Counted from the stretch's first letter, positions 33,646-45,033 are shown. The stretch is DNA of 64,000 nt from Siphonodentalium dalli (GCA_032622095.1 CP136065.1:37424732-37488731); one strand, 5' to 3'. Notes: generated by a model not told the origin, from the letters alone. A program made the numbers and translations.

Positions 33646-34607
33646 GAATTAGTGAAGTGACAGACATGGACGTTACTAGAGGGTCTGCGATTTTTTTCGG
33701 GGCTTGTACAGCTTGAAATTTCCTGTCGGAAGTTTCCAACATAACCGCGGGGGGGGGGGGTCTTGAAAAATAAAATTTACAGACAGGGTTGAAAAAATAT
33801 TTTCCTCTACCTGATCACCCACCCACCCTCTGTATTGTATGTGTTCACCCACCCCACCTGAGTGACCTGATTCAAATTAGATTAAAGATCATCTCAACAA
33901 GTCTTTATATTGGTGTTATATTCCTGCTACACGATTCAAATGCCCGTCGACCGTCGGAGGAGTGTATAATCAGCATTGAACGATACTTTTGTCTCCGAAT
34001 TCGAATTATATTTATACTGACGACGTGCTTCAGGATAAAACAGATTCTTCCATGTGATAATAAAATAAATCGTAGCGGATGTTAAGAGTATTTTCATCTT
34101 GGTTGCCATAATGGAATTATTGATCAGAACATATAGGCAATCTCCCGGTGGAGTTCGAACAGTTGACGTGAAACCATTAGACATTACAGGAAGTGTGTGT
34201 GTTTTAACCAACATGGTATATGTTGCCTAACTTTTCCACCGCGTATGTGAACACTTTGTAGCATATTCTCAATGTTATTATTTCAAAGATTATTGAGTGA
34301 TTATTTTCGATTATACAACGCAAACAATTTCGGATTTCGTTCAGTTAACGTTCATTAACCCCTTCTCTCTCTACCCGCAACACACACCAAGAATCCGACA
34401 CTGTTGTGTCTGTCCCCATGGCCGCTATTAATTATATGATCCGTGTTTTAACTTCACGTATTGATAAAATTGTACTGCGAATTATGATGACCAATTATGA
34501 CTTAATTAGTGTGACCAAGAATGCCGTAAACTCCAGAATGGCGTAAAACCCACAAAACCGGCATGAATTTGTACCGAGAAGCTGAAAATCAGTTTGGCAG
34601 TCTGTGT
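33646..34607. other. No separate gene; 3' flank of the lectin gene
   Basis: Includes a poly-G run near 33749 and, just below 34608, the 3' untranslated region of the lectin gene on the minus strand. I could not place a poly(A) signal with confidence. TTAACCCCTTCTCTCTCTAC near 34355 may be the end of a TTAA MITE. Confidence 0.4.
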
Positions 34608-34825
34608 CTAGCAAGCAACGGTGTCTATCTGACAAATGAATTCCTTCTTTTGCCCAGAACAATAAGCATCTTTTGGGAAGTATGCGCCGCCAGCCCCGCT
34701 GTGCACGCAATCCTCATTATTAGAATCTCCTGATTGTTTTACGTCGGGTACATTCATGATGGTTCCCTTCCAGGAGATAAATGTTCCCTCGTTCACGGTA
34801 TCATTGCCATCCATCCATACCGAAT
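34608..34825 (-). CDS. Secreted PAN-like/C-type lectin protein, exon 3 (end of lectin domain)
   Basis: Read on the minus strand, a T-rich acceptor ending in CAG lies just above 34825. The exon opens with two bases of a split codon, then SVWMDGND...GTFISW, the central WxGxxD/W part of a C-type lectin fold. It continues to NNEDCVHS, DAYC and FICQ, giving the last three conserved cysteines, and stops after VAC. The usual calcium/sugar motif (EPN or QPD) is replaced by VPD, and WND by AYFPKD, so classical calcium-dependent sugar binding is doubtful. The exon supplies 71 residues plus the stop and joins exon 2 in phase 1. Confidence 0.85.
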
Positions 34826-35726
34826 CTGAAAAAAATAAATTACAACATCCATTTAAAGAAATGTCTGACAGCTTTGGTTATGAACTTTAGTATCCTTAAT
34901 TAGTGTAGCATAAAGTATGGGAATCATCAGTAATTTGGAAATTTTAAGTATATTCTACATACATTTATGACCACACAATTAATTAACAGTTCATTATTTT
35001 ATAGAAACCAAGAACACTGCGAAATTAACCTTTAACCACAGAACCATCCCATACTGAAACAAAACGAAAAATACTTTAAATCGCATTGTGTTTATTTTTT
35101 CTTTCTTGGTTAGTTGCAATTTATAAAATTAACACACACTTGTTGTGTAATAATACTGGTACTCGTTCACGAAAACCTGAAATATGTTATGAGACCAGAA
35201 GTTTAACAGGACAACATTACTTAAAAGGAACCAAGGGGCCAACACATTCAGATTGGGCATATGTGAATTATCATGAACTTCCATAAAATAACTACCACCA
35301 ACAAGTACATGTAACAAGAAATTCAATTAATTGAGGAAAAACACCCACTGTCCTGAGTGGTATTGATAAGCTATTGGGGGGGGGGGGGGGGGGTCTACCA
35401 CTTCGCATTGCAAAATAACATGAATGACACCAACAGCTTGAATGTTAGAATAACCCACCATATATGGTTGATATTCAACCAGGCTGTGCTTAAGTTTCTC
35501 AACTGATGACTGATGTACATATACACTACACACAAATAGTAATAACAATTAACGTTGTGATTTTGAAACTAACCATGCTAGAATATTGACGGTAAGGTGG
35601 TATTAACTACTACGAGCACTATTAATATTAATAGTACTATTCTTTTATAATATATGTGGGCATGATGTATGGAAATATTAAAGGACAAACCAATAGTTAC
35701 AATACAATTATAACTTTTTTTCTTAA

Positions 35727-36155
35727 TTAAGCGCAAGAAGAGCTAATTGTGCTTAAGCACAATAAGGGATATTCCTTATTGCGCTTATAAGCTCAATAAG
35801 GGAATAAGGGAATCTCTATTGTGCTTAAGCGCAATAAGGGAATATTTAATTGCGCTTAAGCGCAATGAAGAATATTCAAATTGCGCTGATAAAGCCCAAT
35901 AATGAATCTCTTAATAAGGAATAATATATTATATATAGTACCGGTACATAAACTCCTTATAATTCAGGTGGTGTAGTCCATCTCCATGGCACAATGGGTG
36001 GAACAAATATAGGATTATTCTACTATTTGCAGAAGGGTGATCTATTGAGAGAGATATTAATTGTGTTTAAGTGCAATGGGAAGTAATTGCGGTTAAGCGT
36101 AATAAGGAATGTCTTATTGCATTCTGATTGGGCTTAAGCGCAATTAGAGATTCCT
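35727..36155. repeat. Palindrome cluster C (GCGCTTAAGCGC type)
   Basis: About nine variants of ATTGCGCTTAAGCGCAAT, often followed by AAGGGAAT or AATAAGGAAT. One copy near 35855 is perfect over 18 bp. Some have compensating changes (TGTGCTTAAGCACA). Sites lie in two runs separated by about 150 bp. Confidence 0.88.
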
Positions 36156-36516
36156 TAAGTTGTTGCTGTTACTAATCGAAATTGTCTATTAAATTTCAAT
36201 TTTGATTCCCATAGAGATCATCAATGATGTCTATGCGCAAGGGGGGACCCACGCCAATCTTCTCTGTTGGGATTCCAATTGTTGGCTTATTAAAGATGCA
36301 CATATGCTGAAGATACAGTCGCGCGCAAAACGCGATCCCGTACATGTAGGTCAGGTTTTGGCCCCAAGTGAATTAAAATGTCATTGAAATAATCGGTTTC
36401 TCCCCATAAACATCCATATATTCAAAATACATGTTACCGGAATTAGGTACCGGGTAGTCCATATTGGACGCCATCATGGAATTTAATTTTTTTGTTTAAT
36501 TTTCAGACATATTTAT

Positions 36517-36683
36517 TAGTTATGTGGATGGAGTTATAATTAACCTCACATCCTTATATTGGTTATGCTGATGGGGTTATCATTAAACCTCACATCCTTA
36601 TATTGGTTATGTGGATGGGGTTATCATTAAACCTCACATCCTTATATTGGTTATTTAGATGGAGTAATCATTATAACTCACAT
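36517..36683. repeat. 44-bp tandem repeat, about four copies
   Basis: CCTCACATCCTTATATTGG followed by TTATGTGGATGGGGTTATCA, head to tail; the first and last copies are diverged. Confidence 0.93.
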
Positions 36684-37595
36684 CAGTGTGTTGGGGATTT
36701 TGGACCTTGACTTGGGACCTTTGTTTTTTGGTGAGTTTGAAGCCTGTTTACATTTCGAAATGTTGTCAATTTTGTATCGTCTGCAGCGGAACCCGGCATG
36801 TTGAAGCAAAAGTTACAAGGCATTGCACCGTTATGATTTTGGCATTGTTGAACAGACGAGAAATACAGAATACAAATCAGTATCAAATGATAAAATGTAT
36901 ATGTAACGAGTCTATAATACAAATGAAAAACTTGGGGAGGGGTGGGCGATACGGGGAAATATGGGTTGATACCGATATTGATTTGAAGAGCGATAATGAC
37001 CAATGTTGATATATTATGCATCTCAACTCTATTGTTGCGACAAGGCTATAAAATAGAGGGGGGGGGTCAGAAACTTACTAGTAGTTATCTCTATATAGTG
37101 CCAGAATAGTTATTTATCGACTTCTATAGTGGTACAATGCAAATTAGAATCAAATTATAAAATATGTATCTAACACAACTATACCGATGAAAAGAAAAAA
37201 AATAATTTGGGCTGGGATTAGATGTTGGGTTGGTTATATGGAGTAAAAGGAGTTCATACGATGAACTGACATAAATTAGTAGAGCTATAGCGATCAATGT
37301 TGCCATGTAATGCATCGCGACTGTACTGTAGCGACAATTGTATAAAATTTAAGGGGGGGGGGTCTGAAATTATCTCTATCTCTATAGATGGCACCAGAAT
37401 TATATAGAAAGGAATAGCAATTGATATACGTATACGGCATAGTACACGTAATACCATACACATAAGTATTGATCACATGATAAAAATATGTACATAACTC
37501 GACTATACCGATGAAAAAAGCAATAAATTGGACCAGGATTAGAGGTTGGGTTGGTTACATGTGGATAATTGGATATGCAGTTAATACGATAGATG

Positions 37596-38070
37596 AAAAC
37601 AGACAGCACTTTCTGATACGATGTCCAGCCCTGAATGAAGTCAGAAATCGAACTTTACCACAGATTGAGGACGAATTGAGGGAGTGTCTTGCTGTCAACT
37701 ACACCGACTTGTCTGAAGACTCCAAGATGGATGTCATACAAGATGTGTCCAATCTATCTGAAGATATTCATAACTCCAAAGACATCACCCAGCTGCAGTT
37801 CCATACTTCCAGGTTATGCTATGCGCTACATATCGAGGGGTACAATAAGCTGTTACTTATGAAAGAGCAGAATTTGAGACAACTTACCAGTATCTCTTTG
37901 AATGTACATTTTATCAAGAGCCAAGAAGAGAACTATATGACTCCCTACCAAATGTTGCCTTATCTGAGAATACACTAATGCGGGGGTCAAGAGAGCTTAG
38001 TCTTCGCGAAAACAAACAAATATTTAATGCAGTACAGACATATATTATGAGAACAAAAAGATTTCCATGA
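37596..38070 (+). pseudogene. C-terminal remnants of one or two LINE ORFs
   Basis: One frame (37596-37860) gives RQHFLIRCPALNEVRNRTL, a pattern found near the C-terminus of LINE polyproteins. From about 37864 a second frame reads YLFECTFYQEPREELYDSL, then GSRELSLRENKQIFNAVQTY and RTKRFP before a stop at 38068-38070. The second is the classic CR1-like tail (HxLxxCxxYxxxR ... NxxIxxxVxxYIxxxxRF). Either two tails were joined or one is frame-shifted and rearranged. Confidence 0.72.
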
Positions 38071-38396
38071 TCTGTATGGGTAACAAATTGCTTTGGATTC
38101 CGGCCGCGTTATGCGGCAGCACGATGTTCTCCATTATATATGTAGTACTAACTGTCTTCCGATAACGATTATTTTGTAAGTTACTTTACTTGTCACTATC
38201 CTGTATAATACGTGAAATGATTCTACATGAAGAATGCAGCGATATTCACAGTGAACCCCATTGAAATAGGAATTGGCCATTGCGATTGACCCCCTCCCAT
38301 GGAGCCTGACGCATGCATATTACTACGAGCATAATTTTCATCACGCAGCAACTAAATTATTGAAAACTCTGTCCCCTCTACTTTCTCACTCTCCCT

Positions 38397-38401
<5 letters not shown>

Positions 38402-38480
<79 letters not shown>
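38402..38480. repeat. (CT)n microsatellite
   Basis: About 79 bp of nearly pure CT, opening serine/leucine and arginine/glutamate frames on either strand that are not genes. It lies downstream of the minus-strand LINE. Confidence 0.98.
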
Positions 38481-38484
<4 letters not shown>

Positions 38485-38845
38485 ACTGCTATCCCTAACA
38501 CTATCTTCCCGCTGTGTCCATCCCAACTTAAACTTAGTTACTTCTCCTTTAAAAAATATTATTTCTATTATTTCCCGTCTGATCGATACCCCTCCCTCAC
38601 TTATTGGGGAAGGGGCATGTCGCCAAAGAGGAGAAGACTTCATATAAGCCCTCGGGCTTGTTGTCTGATCCTCATTTCCATACATTATCTCTTATATGTT
38701 GTATATTTATGTCATTTGTGTATTATGTGTATTATGTTTGGATTTGGAAATGTATGTATATGATTTATTTAAGACTGAGAAGTCCATATTAAGCATGTTT
38801 ACAACATGAATATAAGAATACAATATATCAGTGTTAATCAATAGG

Positions 38846-40186
38846 TTATATATATAACAGATCATTCCATGACTTGAATAGTTTAGATTTAAACAATATA
38901 TCTGAATTATATATGGAACATATGATATTATTTCTAGACTCAATCACTCTCTTACGAAAACTGAAGACATATTTCCTCCTTAACATCAACAAAGATAACA
39001 TACGATCATTAACAAACATACCACTAGCACTACACGCTCTATTATAACCCATAAGAAATCTATAAGCGTTGTTATAACATACAGTTAGTTTGTTCATACT
39101 TTGTTTTCTATAGTTGACCCACAAGTGAGCACAATATAAAGGAGATATATATCTCTGAAAAAGAAATGTTTTTACAGCAAACGAACATCTCGAAAATTTC
39201 CTAATTAACATGTTCGATCGAATACATATCGCTCTATATTGTCTTTGTATGTCGTCTTCGTCAGATAGATCTTCTCTGATGACATGACCCAAGTACTTGC
39301 AATTAGAAACAAATTTGATTTCGTGGCCATTCAGGTACAGTCTAGGAATATATTTGATTGACAGAGTGTTTGGTAAGAACGCCATGGCAACTGTCTTATT
39401 GGTGTTATAAATCATGTTCAGCTTTTTTGTTTCAGATTCACATATTTGTATTAACCGACGTAATCCGATCAACGATGGCGAAATTAGGCACATATCGTCA
39501 GCATAACACATATGGTTTATCTTCTGACCTCCGATGATACATCCGACATCGGATCTGTTTAATTTTTCACTGATGGTGTCAATGTAAATGTTAAATAAGT
39601 AAGGACTCAATATGCTTCCCTGTCTAACACCACTTGTTGGAGAAAAACAAGAAGAGTGCGATGATCCCCAGCGAACATTGAAAGTTTGATTTTTCATCCA
39701 AGCCGCCATGAGATGCACGAATGAAGGTGGTGTACCTCTTCGTTCCAGCAGATCCAACAATATCTCGTGATCCACGCGGTCAAATGCTTTGCTTGCGTCC
39801 AGAAAGCAAACATAGACCGGCGTGTCTTTGGAATTATAATGTCTTATCGTTTCCTTCAGTGAAAAAATACAACCATCTGTGGAATGGTTGGTCTTAAAAC
39901 CAAACTGATTATCCACTGTGTGAAGCGTATGCTTGATCTTTTTTAATAGAATGTTTTCCAAGACCTTTGACATGACGGATGAGAGGGCAATTGGGCGATA
40001 GTTATCTTTGTCTTGTATATTCCCGGCTTTGTTCTTAATTATCGGCACCAGTGTTACTCGTAGCATATCAGGTGGCATGTGCCCATGTTTAATCATCATA
40101 TTGAACAAAATTTGTAAACATTTGTGAAGGAACTCGTGACAATATTTTAGATGCTTTACACTAAAGAGCAGAAGAATTCTATGAAC
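38846..40186 (-). pseudogene. LINE (CR1/jockey-like) reverse transcriptase, 5'-truncated
   Basis: An uninterrupted frame of 446 codons; the upstream stop is at 40187-40189. Taking the first internal methionine-type position at 40108 as residue 1, it shows NYRPIALSSVMSKVLE (36-51), FLDASKAFDRVDH (102-114, motif A with catalytic aspartates), GVRQGSILSP (160-169, motif B) and CYADD (201-205, motif C). This is the palm of a non-LTR reverse transcriptase acting on its own RNA during target-primed insertion. The endonuclease domain expected upstream is absent, so the copy is dead-on-arrival although the RT domain itself has no stop. Downstream, ACAACAAGCCCGAGGGCTTA is probably a 3'-UTR hairpin. It lies in intron 2 of the lectin gene, sense orientation. 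Confidence 0.92.
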
Positions 40187-40452
40187 TCACTAAATTGGAA
40201 GGTGATGATTATTTTAATACTCATATTGAGGTTGCTCGTACACGGGCGTAGGGAAGAAGAAGTAAGTAAGTAAGTAAGATAGGGGTTGATACGATAGACC
40301 GAAATAAATAGACCGAAATAAATTTGTCGAGTGATAGTGACCAATGCTGACGTAAAAAGTAATGCGACTGTACTGTCGCACAATTATCAGGTAGAAATTG
40401 TCAAATATGTTCCCTGGTGTCCAATATGGAGCACATCAGAAAACATTCGCAG

Positions 40453-41000
40453 GGCCCTAAAATTTATTTAACACAGGATTTCCCATTCAAATCGATTTAT
40501 GTCCATAAAACTCTTATTTTTCAAAATTTAAGCTGAGACTTGGTGTGTCTTCGTGCAATACTTATATATTTCTAAAATGACAGGTTCCAGCACGTAATTA
40601 TGTTCTAGATGGCAGAAAGAATTTTTTTTCGCTGATAAATTTTAATATAGGATTTGCCATTCAAAACGATTTATGTCCATAAACCTTTTTTTTTCAAAAT
40701 TTAAAGCTGAGACTTGGTATATCTGCGTGGAATACTTATATATTCCTAAAATGCCAGGGTCCATTACGTAATTATGTTTTAGATGGAAGAAATGAATTTT
40801 TTTCGATGATAAATTTTAACATGGGATTGTCCCATTCAAATCTATTTATGTCGATAAAACTGTTATTTTTCAAAATTTTAAGCTGAGAGTCGGTGTTTCT
40901 GAGTGGAATACTTATATATTCCTAAAACGGCAGGGTTCAGCACGTAATTATCTTTTAGATGGAAGAATTTTTTTTTTTTTCGATGATAAAAATCCAGCGT
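40453..41000. repeat. 184-bp tandem repeat, three copies
   Basis: CATTCAAATCGATTTATGTC, TTTTTCAAAATTTAAGCTGA, AATACTTATATATTCCTAAA and CACGTAATTATGTTNTAGAT recur at about 184-bp spacing with moderate divergence. Confidence 0.9.
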
Positions 41001-42640
41001 AAACAAGCGTAATTTGCCGTAAAACAAATTTAACAATCATTTTCCCAAGTGTCGTTTTGGTCAAAATATCGCTTTCTCGACGGGGAGATCTGATCCTAAC
41101 AAAAGCTAAGATGTATTTAGATAGAATTATTGAGAGAATTTGACAGATTATGGTGCATTTTGAGAGAATTTTAGTGGAGAAAACGTTTGCTTCAAACATG
41201 CGAATTCAGCCAGTTGCAGACCGGTCCTACTAAACAACGAACACAAACGAACACAAACGAACATAAACGAACACAGGTCCAAAAAGCGGAATAGAAGGGT
41301 GAAATTTGGTTTGTGGGTGCGTGTGGGTCCACTCTATGTGTATGTGGTGTTATTTCCAACTTTGATCACTTATTTTTTTAGTTATTAGCATTATTTGAAT
41401 ACAAAGCTACTAAACAACGAACACAAATGAACATAAGATTAGCCGTATTGCAAAGGTGTTAATTAACTACGGCTTACTCTTTGCACATCTGTGAGTTGTT
41501 TTTACTGCAAGGTGATTTTCAGTCACTGATGGCAATAAAACACGGGAAACATCAGAAGTCGGCGTTTTAATGCATATCTAACAAAACATTTGAGTTGCTC
41601 TTTTTATCGAGCTTATATATCGTCGTGTGAGAATCAGATGGTTCTATCCAACATTTATCATTTTGTTAGGAAATCTATGTTGAAATTTCGAGACATAAAT
41701 CGTTTTCAGTGTGTGTCGTCATGTTTTAAAATGTTAAAGCTAACTAAAATATTATTATATCCGAAGTCTCAGTTCAAGAAACTCGCCAGTTTTATAATGA
41801 AAGACAAAAATGTGTTTCGAGATAGAACCCTTTTGCTTACGAAACCATAGTTCTAACGCATGCCCAGGTCAATCAAGTTACATACACTTTTTAATACACT
41901 TTTTAATATCTTAGGACACAGAAACAGTCAAAATGAATGAATTTAAATCAGCTTCCGAGACGAAGCGAGACATGTAGGCTACATGTGTACGATTTGATTT
42001 TGATGCGCCTTGTTTACGATGACGTCATTTGCGTTGCTTCCCAACCTTAACCCTTTCCACTCTCAACGACATTTCAATTGGTTGAAATTAAAAAGTTATC
42101 AAGTTCCAGCTCAACCTGAATCTAGTTACTCAATTGGTAGAAATACTTTAGCTGTAATTCTTAGTTTTATAAGTTATAACTCTAATTTTATTGACGATAC
42201 GAGCTCAACATCATAATATGTCACTGTTTATGGCGGTGTTATCCAAAGGTGTGCTTTGATAGTGATTATAATTTTATTTTGCGATCAAACGTCAGTGCAG
42301 CTCAGCAGAAACGCATAGGCACTAGTTCAATTCAGCAGAAACGCATGAGTCCTACGATTATAGACACCCATCGCGCGTCGGTCAGTGGGTGAAAAATAGA
42401 CCAACATTTCACTTATTGCCATTATCAATTAATCTCCAATAGCGATATGTTGCATGTCAATCCAAAGATAAACAGCTGGAAAAGGTCAAATTAACACTGA
42501 AATATATTCCGAAAAACAGATATAGATTTCAATATCTGAAGTACCTACACGATCGGTGCCGTCTGTTGACAAATCGATGTAACAGTAACGTTCACATAAG
42601 AATTAAGATTTCAACATACGAAATATCGTTATTGGAGAAT
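41001..42640. other. No supported gene; one short simple repeat
   Basis: ACAAACGA-type repeat at 41234-41275. CAGCAGAAACGCAT is duplicated at 42303 and 42333. An 86-codon frame at 41590-41850 (+) is unrecognised and lies inside the intron on the opposite strand; not called. Confidence 0.45.
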
Positions 42641-42738
42641 AATTTAACCCTATTCGTGACGTGAGCTCCGCTGATGCAGCATTAAAGATCATGTGCCAGT
42701 GCATTCTCTTATATAATTATGCGAGTCTCCCATTGGGA

Positions 42739-43737
42739 CACTGAGAAAAAAAACCTTAGTCATTTTGACTAAGATTGATTAGTCAGATTTTTGTCCATAA
42801 CTCAACGAACTTTTCTTCAGCATCATTTAACCCTTTACCCAACAAACCGGCCAAAACCGGCCAAATAAAGCTTCAACAGCCTAAACTATCTTCAGTCTGT
42901 CTCAATAGAACCATACAAATATGGATATCATTGGAACCGGCTCCTTGACCACATTGTGATGGTTACAGTTATGCCCTGAGCCAATGCATTCTCTTATATA
43001 TGCGAGTCGACCATAGGTCGCCTCGCATATATAAGAGAATGCATTGGCCTAAAAAAAATATTTTTTTAACACTTTTTACCATTTTTTCTTACATTCTTTA
43101 ACAATTTTATAATTTTTAATGTGTTAAGCCAATGCATTCTCTTATATATGCGAGGCGACCTATGGTCGACTCGCATATATAAGAGAATGCATTGGCACAG
43201 GGCCCTTCTGTTGGGCAAAGGGTTAAGGCAGTGTTGAAATTAGAGATGTTCAACATGTAACCTCGTCACATGATTCGATTATATGTGTGGTTTAATAGAC
43301 AATTAACGTGACTCCAAATGATTGTGACTAACCCTAATTTAATCATATTGACCCGACTGTTTTTTTTCAGAATATATATACAAGGTGCCGACTGAGTTAT
43401 ATACTTGTATACTATAGTGTGCATACATATTGGCATTCATAGTGGTCGATATGCTGTAGAACTGTACGATTCTTCCTCGAACAAACAAATCGCGTAAACT
43501 AAATATTTATTTGACTAAGAACTAAGTTAGTCATATCAATTTAAACTTAGTCACTGTGACTAATATTTATTTGACTAAGAACTAAGTTAGTCATATCAAT
43601 TTAAACTTAGTCACTGTGATTAATATTTATTTGACTAAGAACAAAGTTAATCGTATCAATGTTAACTTAACCATAATGACTAACTTAGCTGATGACTAAG
43701 AACAAGTTGTCATTGTGACTAAGGATTTTTCTCAGTG
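42739..43737. mobile_element. 999-bp element with CACTGAGAAAAA ends
   Basis: CACTGAGAAAAAAAACCTTAG left, CTAAGGATTTTTCTCAGTG right. The word TTAGTCA and its inverse are scattered through both sides. On the right, three tandem copies of a 60-bp unit (AATATTTATTTGACTAAGAA ... AACTTAGTCACTGTGA) occupy 43501-43680. No clear target duplication is visible and the superfamily is not assigned. It sits in the hairpin loop of the outer family H MITE and itself contains a complete family H MITE. Confidence 0.85.
42827..43226. mobile_element. Family H MITE (innermost), complete with TTAA duplications
   Basis: TTAA at 42827-42830 and 43223-43226 frame a 392-bp element starting CCCTTTACCCAACA and ending TGTTGGGCAAAGGG. 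It has two 67-bp palindromes (42981-43047 and 43129-43195), each pairing about 31 of 32 positions, with loops in mirror orientation (TCGACCATAGGTCGC and GCGACCTATGGTCGA). An AT-rich spacer lies between. Features fit the piggyBac superfamily. Confidence 0.92.
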
Positions 43738-43891
43738 GCGCCTCGCATATATAAGAGAATGCACTGTACTGGCTTACAAGTTCAAGTTAAATATTTTAAT
43801 ATTTTGCCACATGCTATTTTTGATGATGTTTGATTAACATATAGTTTTATGATTTCTTATTTTCTCAAATCTGCGAAGAAATGACGTCCCT

Positions 43892-43990
43892 TTAACCCAT
43901 TCTTTACAAAATACTCGATGACGAGTAGTCACCCTTAGGAAATCTCAATAGGTCGTTTGTTGAACTTATTATCTGAATATTTCACTACGT
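43892..43990. mobile_element. Family T MITE, truncated end
   Basis: TTAACCCATTCTTTACAAAA, then CTCGATGACGAGTAGTCACC and TGAACTTATTATCTGAATAT. It represents the right end of family T in reverse; the rest is missing. Confidence 0.7.
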
Positions 43991-43991
43991 T

Positions 43992-44470
43992 CTTAATGCT
44001 ACAACATCACCAGCCATTTATGTTAAAATAACGCGCAGTGGTACAGTATGATGCAGAAATTGACGTCATGGTGCAGTGCTGTGAGTGTGAGTATAGGACA
44101 ACATCATGAGAGTAGGATAACACGTTCTGTCTTCTGGGAGTGGGGATATGATTTTTATTTTGACGTAAACAGTTCGTGAAGGTATACTAAATAGACAATA
44201 GTTAACTGTTCTGAGTTAACAGTTTGTTGTATACGACCCAGACCAGAATGAAACACACGATCAGACATAATGCGTTCTTAAAGCTACAATATCACCAGCC
44301 ATTTATGTTAAAATAACGCGCAAGGATACAGAATGACGCAAACATTGACGTCATGGCGCAGTGCTGAGAGTAGGATAACACCTTGAGAGTTTCATAACGC
44401 CTTCGGTATTCTGTGAGTGGGGATGTGATTTATATCTTGAAGTAAAAAGTTGATGAAAATATAATAAATA
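43992..44470. repeat. Tandem duplication of about 280 bp next to lectin exon 2
   Basis: GTTCTTAANGCTACAANATC, CCAGCCATTTATGTTAAAAT and AACGCGCA occur at 43992 and 44272. TTGACGTCATGGNGCAGTGC and GTGGGGATNTGATTT follow in both. The second copy ends about 15 bp from the exon 2 donor site. Confidence 0.88.
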
Positions 44471-44485
44471 TTATTATATACCCAC

Positions 44486-44689
44486 CTGGCCAACTGAGAA
44501 TATCTGACAGAAATTTGAGGTGCTTTTGTGTTTCCCAGTCTTCCAGTAATATAAGATGGGCACCCAGCTCTCCACATGCCGCTTTGGCGTCATCCACGTG
44601 AACCTTTTCGTCCAAAAAGGTGCTCAAACACAGCTTTGAATTGTGTGTTGCATTCGTATAGAGTGTGAAATTCTTGTCAGCTGGACAAC
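44486..44689 (-). CDS. Secreted PAN-like/C-type lectin protein, exon 2 (start of lectin domain)
   Basis: On the minus strand, acceptor CTTCTCGCAG ends at 44690 and donor CCAG|GTGGGT follows 44486. The 204-bp exon has two bases of a split serine codon, 67 codons, and one base of the next. It encodes CPADKNFTLY, an N-terminal cysteine typical of 'long-form' lectin domains, then KLCLST with a second cysteine, AKAACGELGAHLILLED (helix 2 with the first core cysteine) and TQKHLKFLSDIL. Asn-Ala-Thr and Asn-Phe-Thr are possible glycosylation sites. Phase 1 at both borders lets it join exon 1 and exon 3 without a frame change. Confidence 0.87.
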
Positions 44690-45033
44690 CTGCGAGAAGA
44701 GACAGCATAGTTAATCGCGAGGTTCATAGTCAAAGGGCACACTTCGTCCCGTCACACACGATACTTCGCAATACGACCTTTAGTCTACATTCGAACTGAG
44801 ACATACTTCATCAGCAATGTTCGCTGTTATATTATGCATTGTGTTCCCGCAATAAAATCTTCAAGAGTGGCCCAGCCATTGTTCATACCTAAATATCGAA
44901 AGCAATTAACGCGGTCATATAAAAGTTGCATACTGCAACAATGAGACATCCGCGAATACATACATCGTGCAAAAAGTGTAACCGGTGCGCAATATAGTTA
45001 TTAATCAAGGTTACCACATAGCTCATACTATAA

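Larger units (their letters stand above)
36840..40390. repeat. Satellite with approximately 240-290-bp units, interrupted by LINE remnants
   Basis: GATAAAATATGTANNTAAC, GACTATACCGATGAAAA, TTGGGTTGGTTA, CGATAGNGACCAATGTTG, GCATCGCGACTGTACTG and a short G-run recur from about 36880, 37150 and 37480. The array is broken at about 37596 and resumes at about 40268 (GGGGTTGATACGATAGAC ... GTGACCAATGCTGACG ... CGACTGTACTGTCGCACAA). About 2.67 kb was thus inserted into a pre-existing array. Confidence 0.75.
42644..43800. mobile_element. Family H MITE (outermost), split by a larger element
   Basis: TTAACCCTATTCGTGACG at the left leads into GCATTCTCTTATATAATTAT and GAGTCTCCCATTGGGA, then a foreign element intervenes. 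At 43738 the hairpin resumes with CGCCTCGCATATATAAGAGA and TGGCTTACAAGTTCAAG. The far right end is lost. Confidence 0.8.
34826..44485 (-). other. Intron 2 of the lectin gene (9.7 kb)
   Basis: Bounded by GTGGGT (donor, 44485 downward) and TTTTTTTCAG (acceptor, ending at 34826). It contains palindrome cluster C, a 44-bp minisatellite, a satellite cut by LINE fragments, a 184-bp repeat and a stack of nested MITEs. The LINE reverse-transcriptase ORF runs in the same direction as the gene. Confidence 0.7.

Noticed and set aside
38273-38685. Serine/leucine- and arginine/glutamate-rich frames
   Set aside because: Translation of a (CT)n microsatellite.
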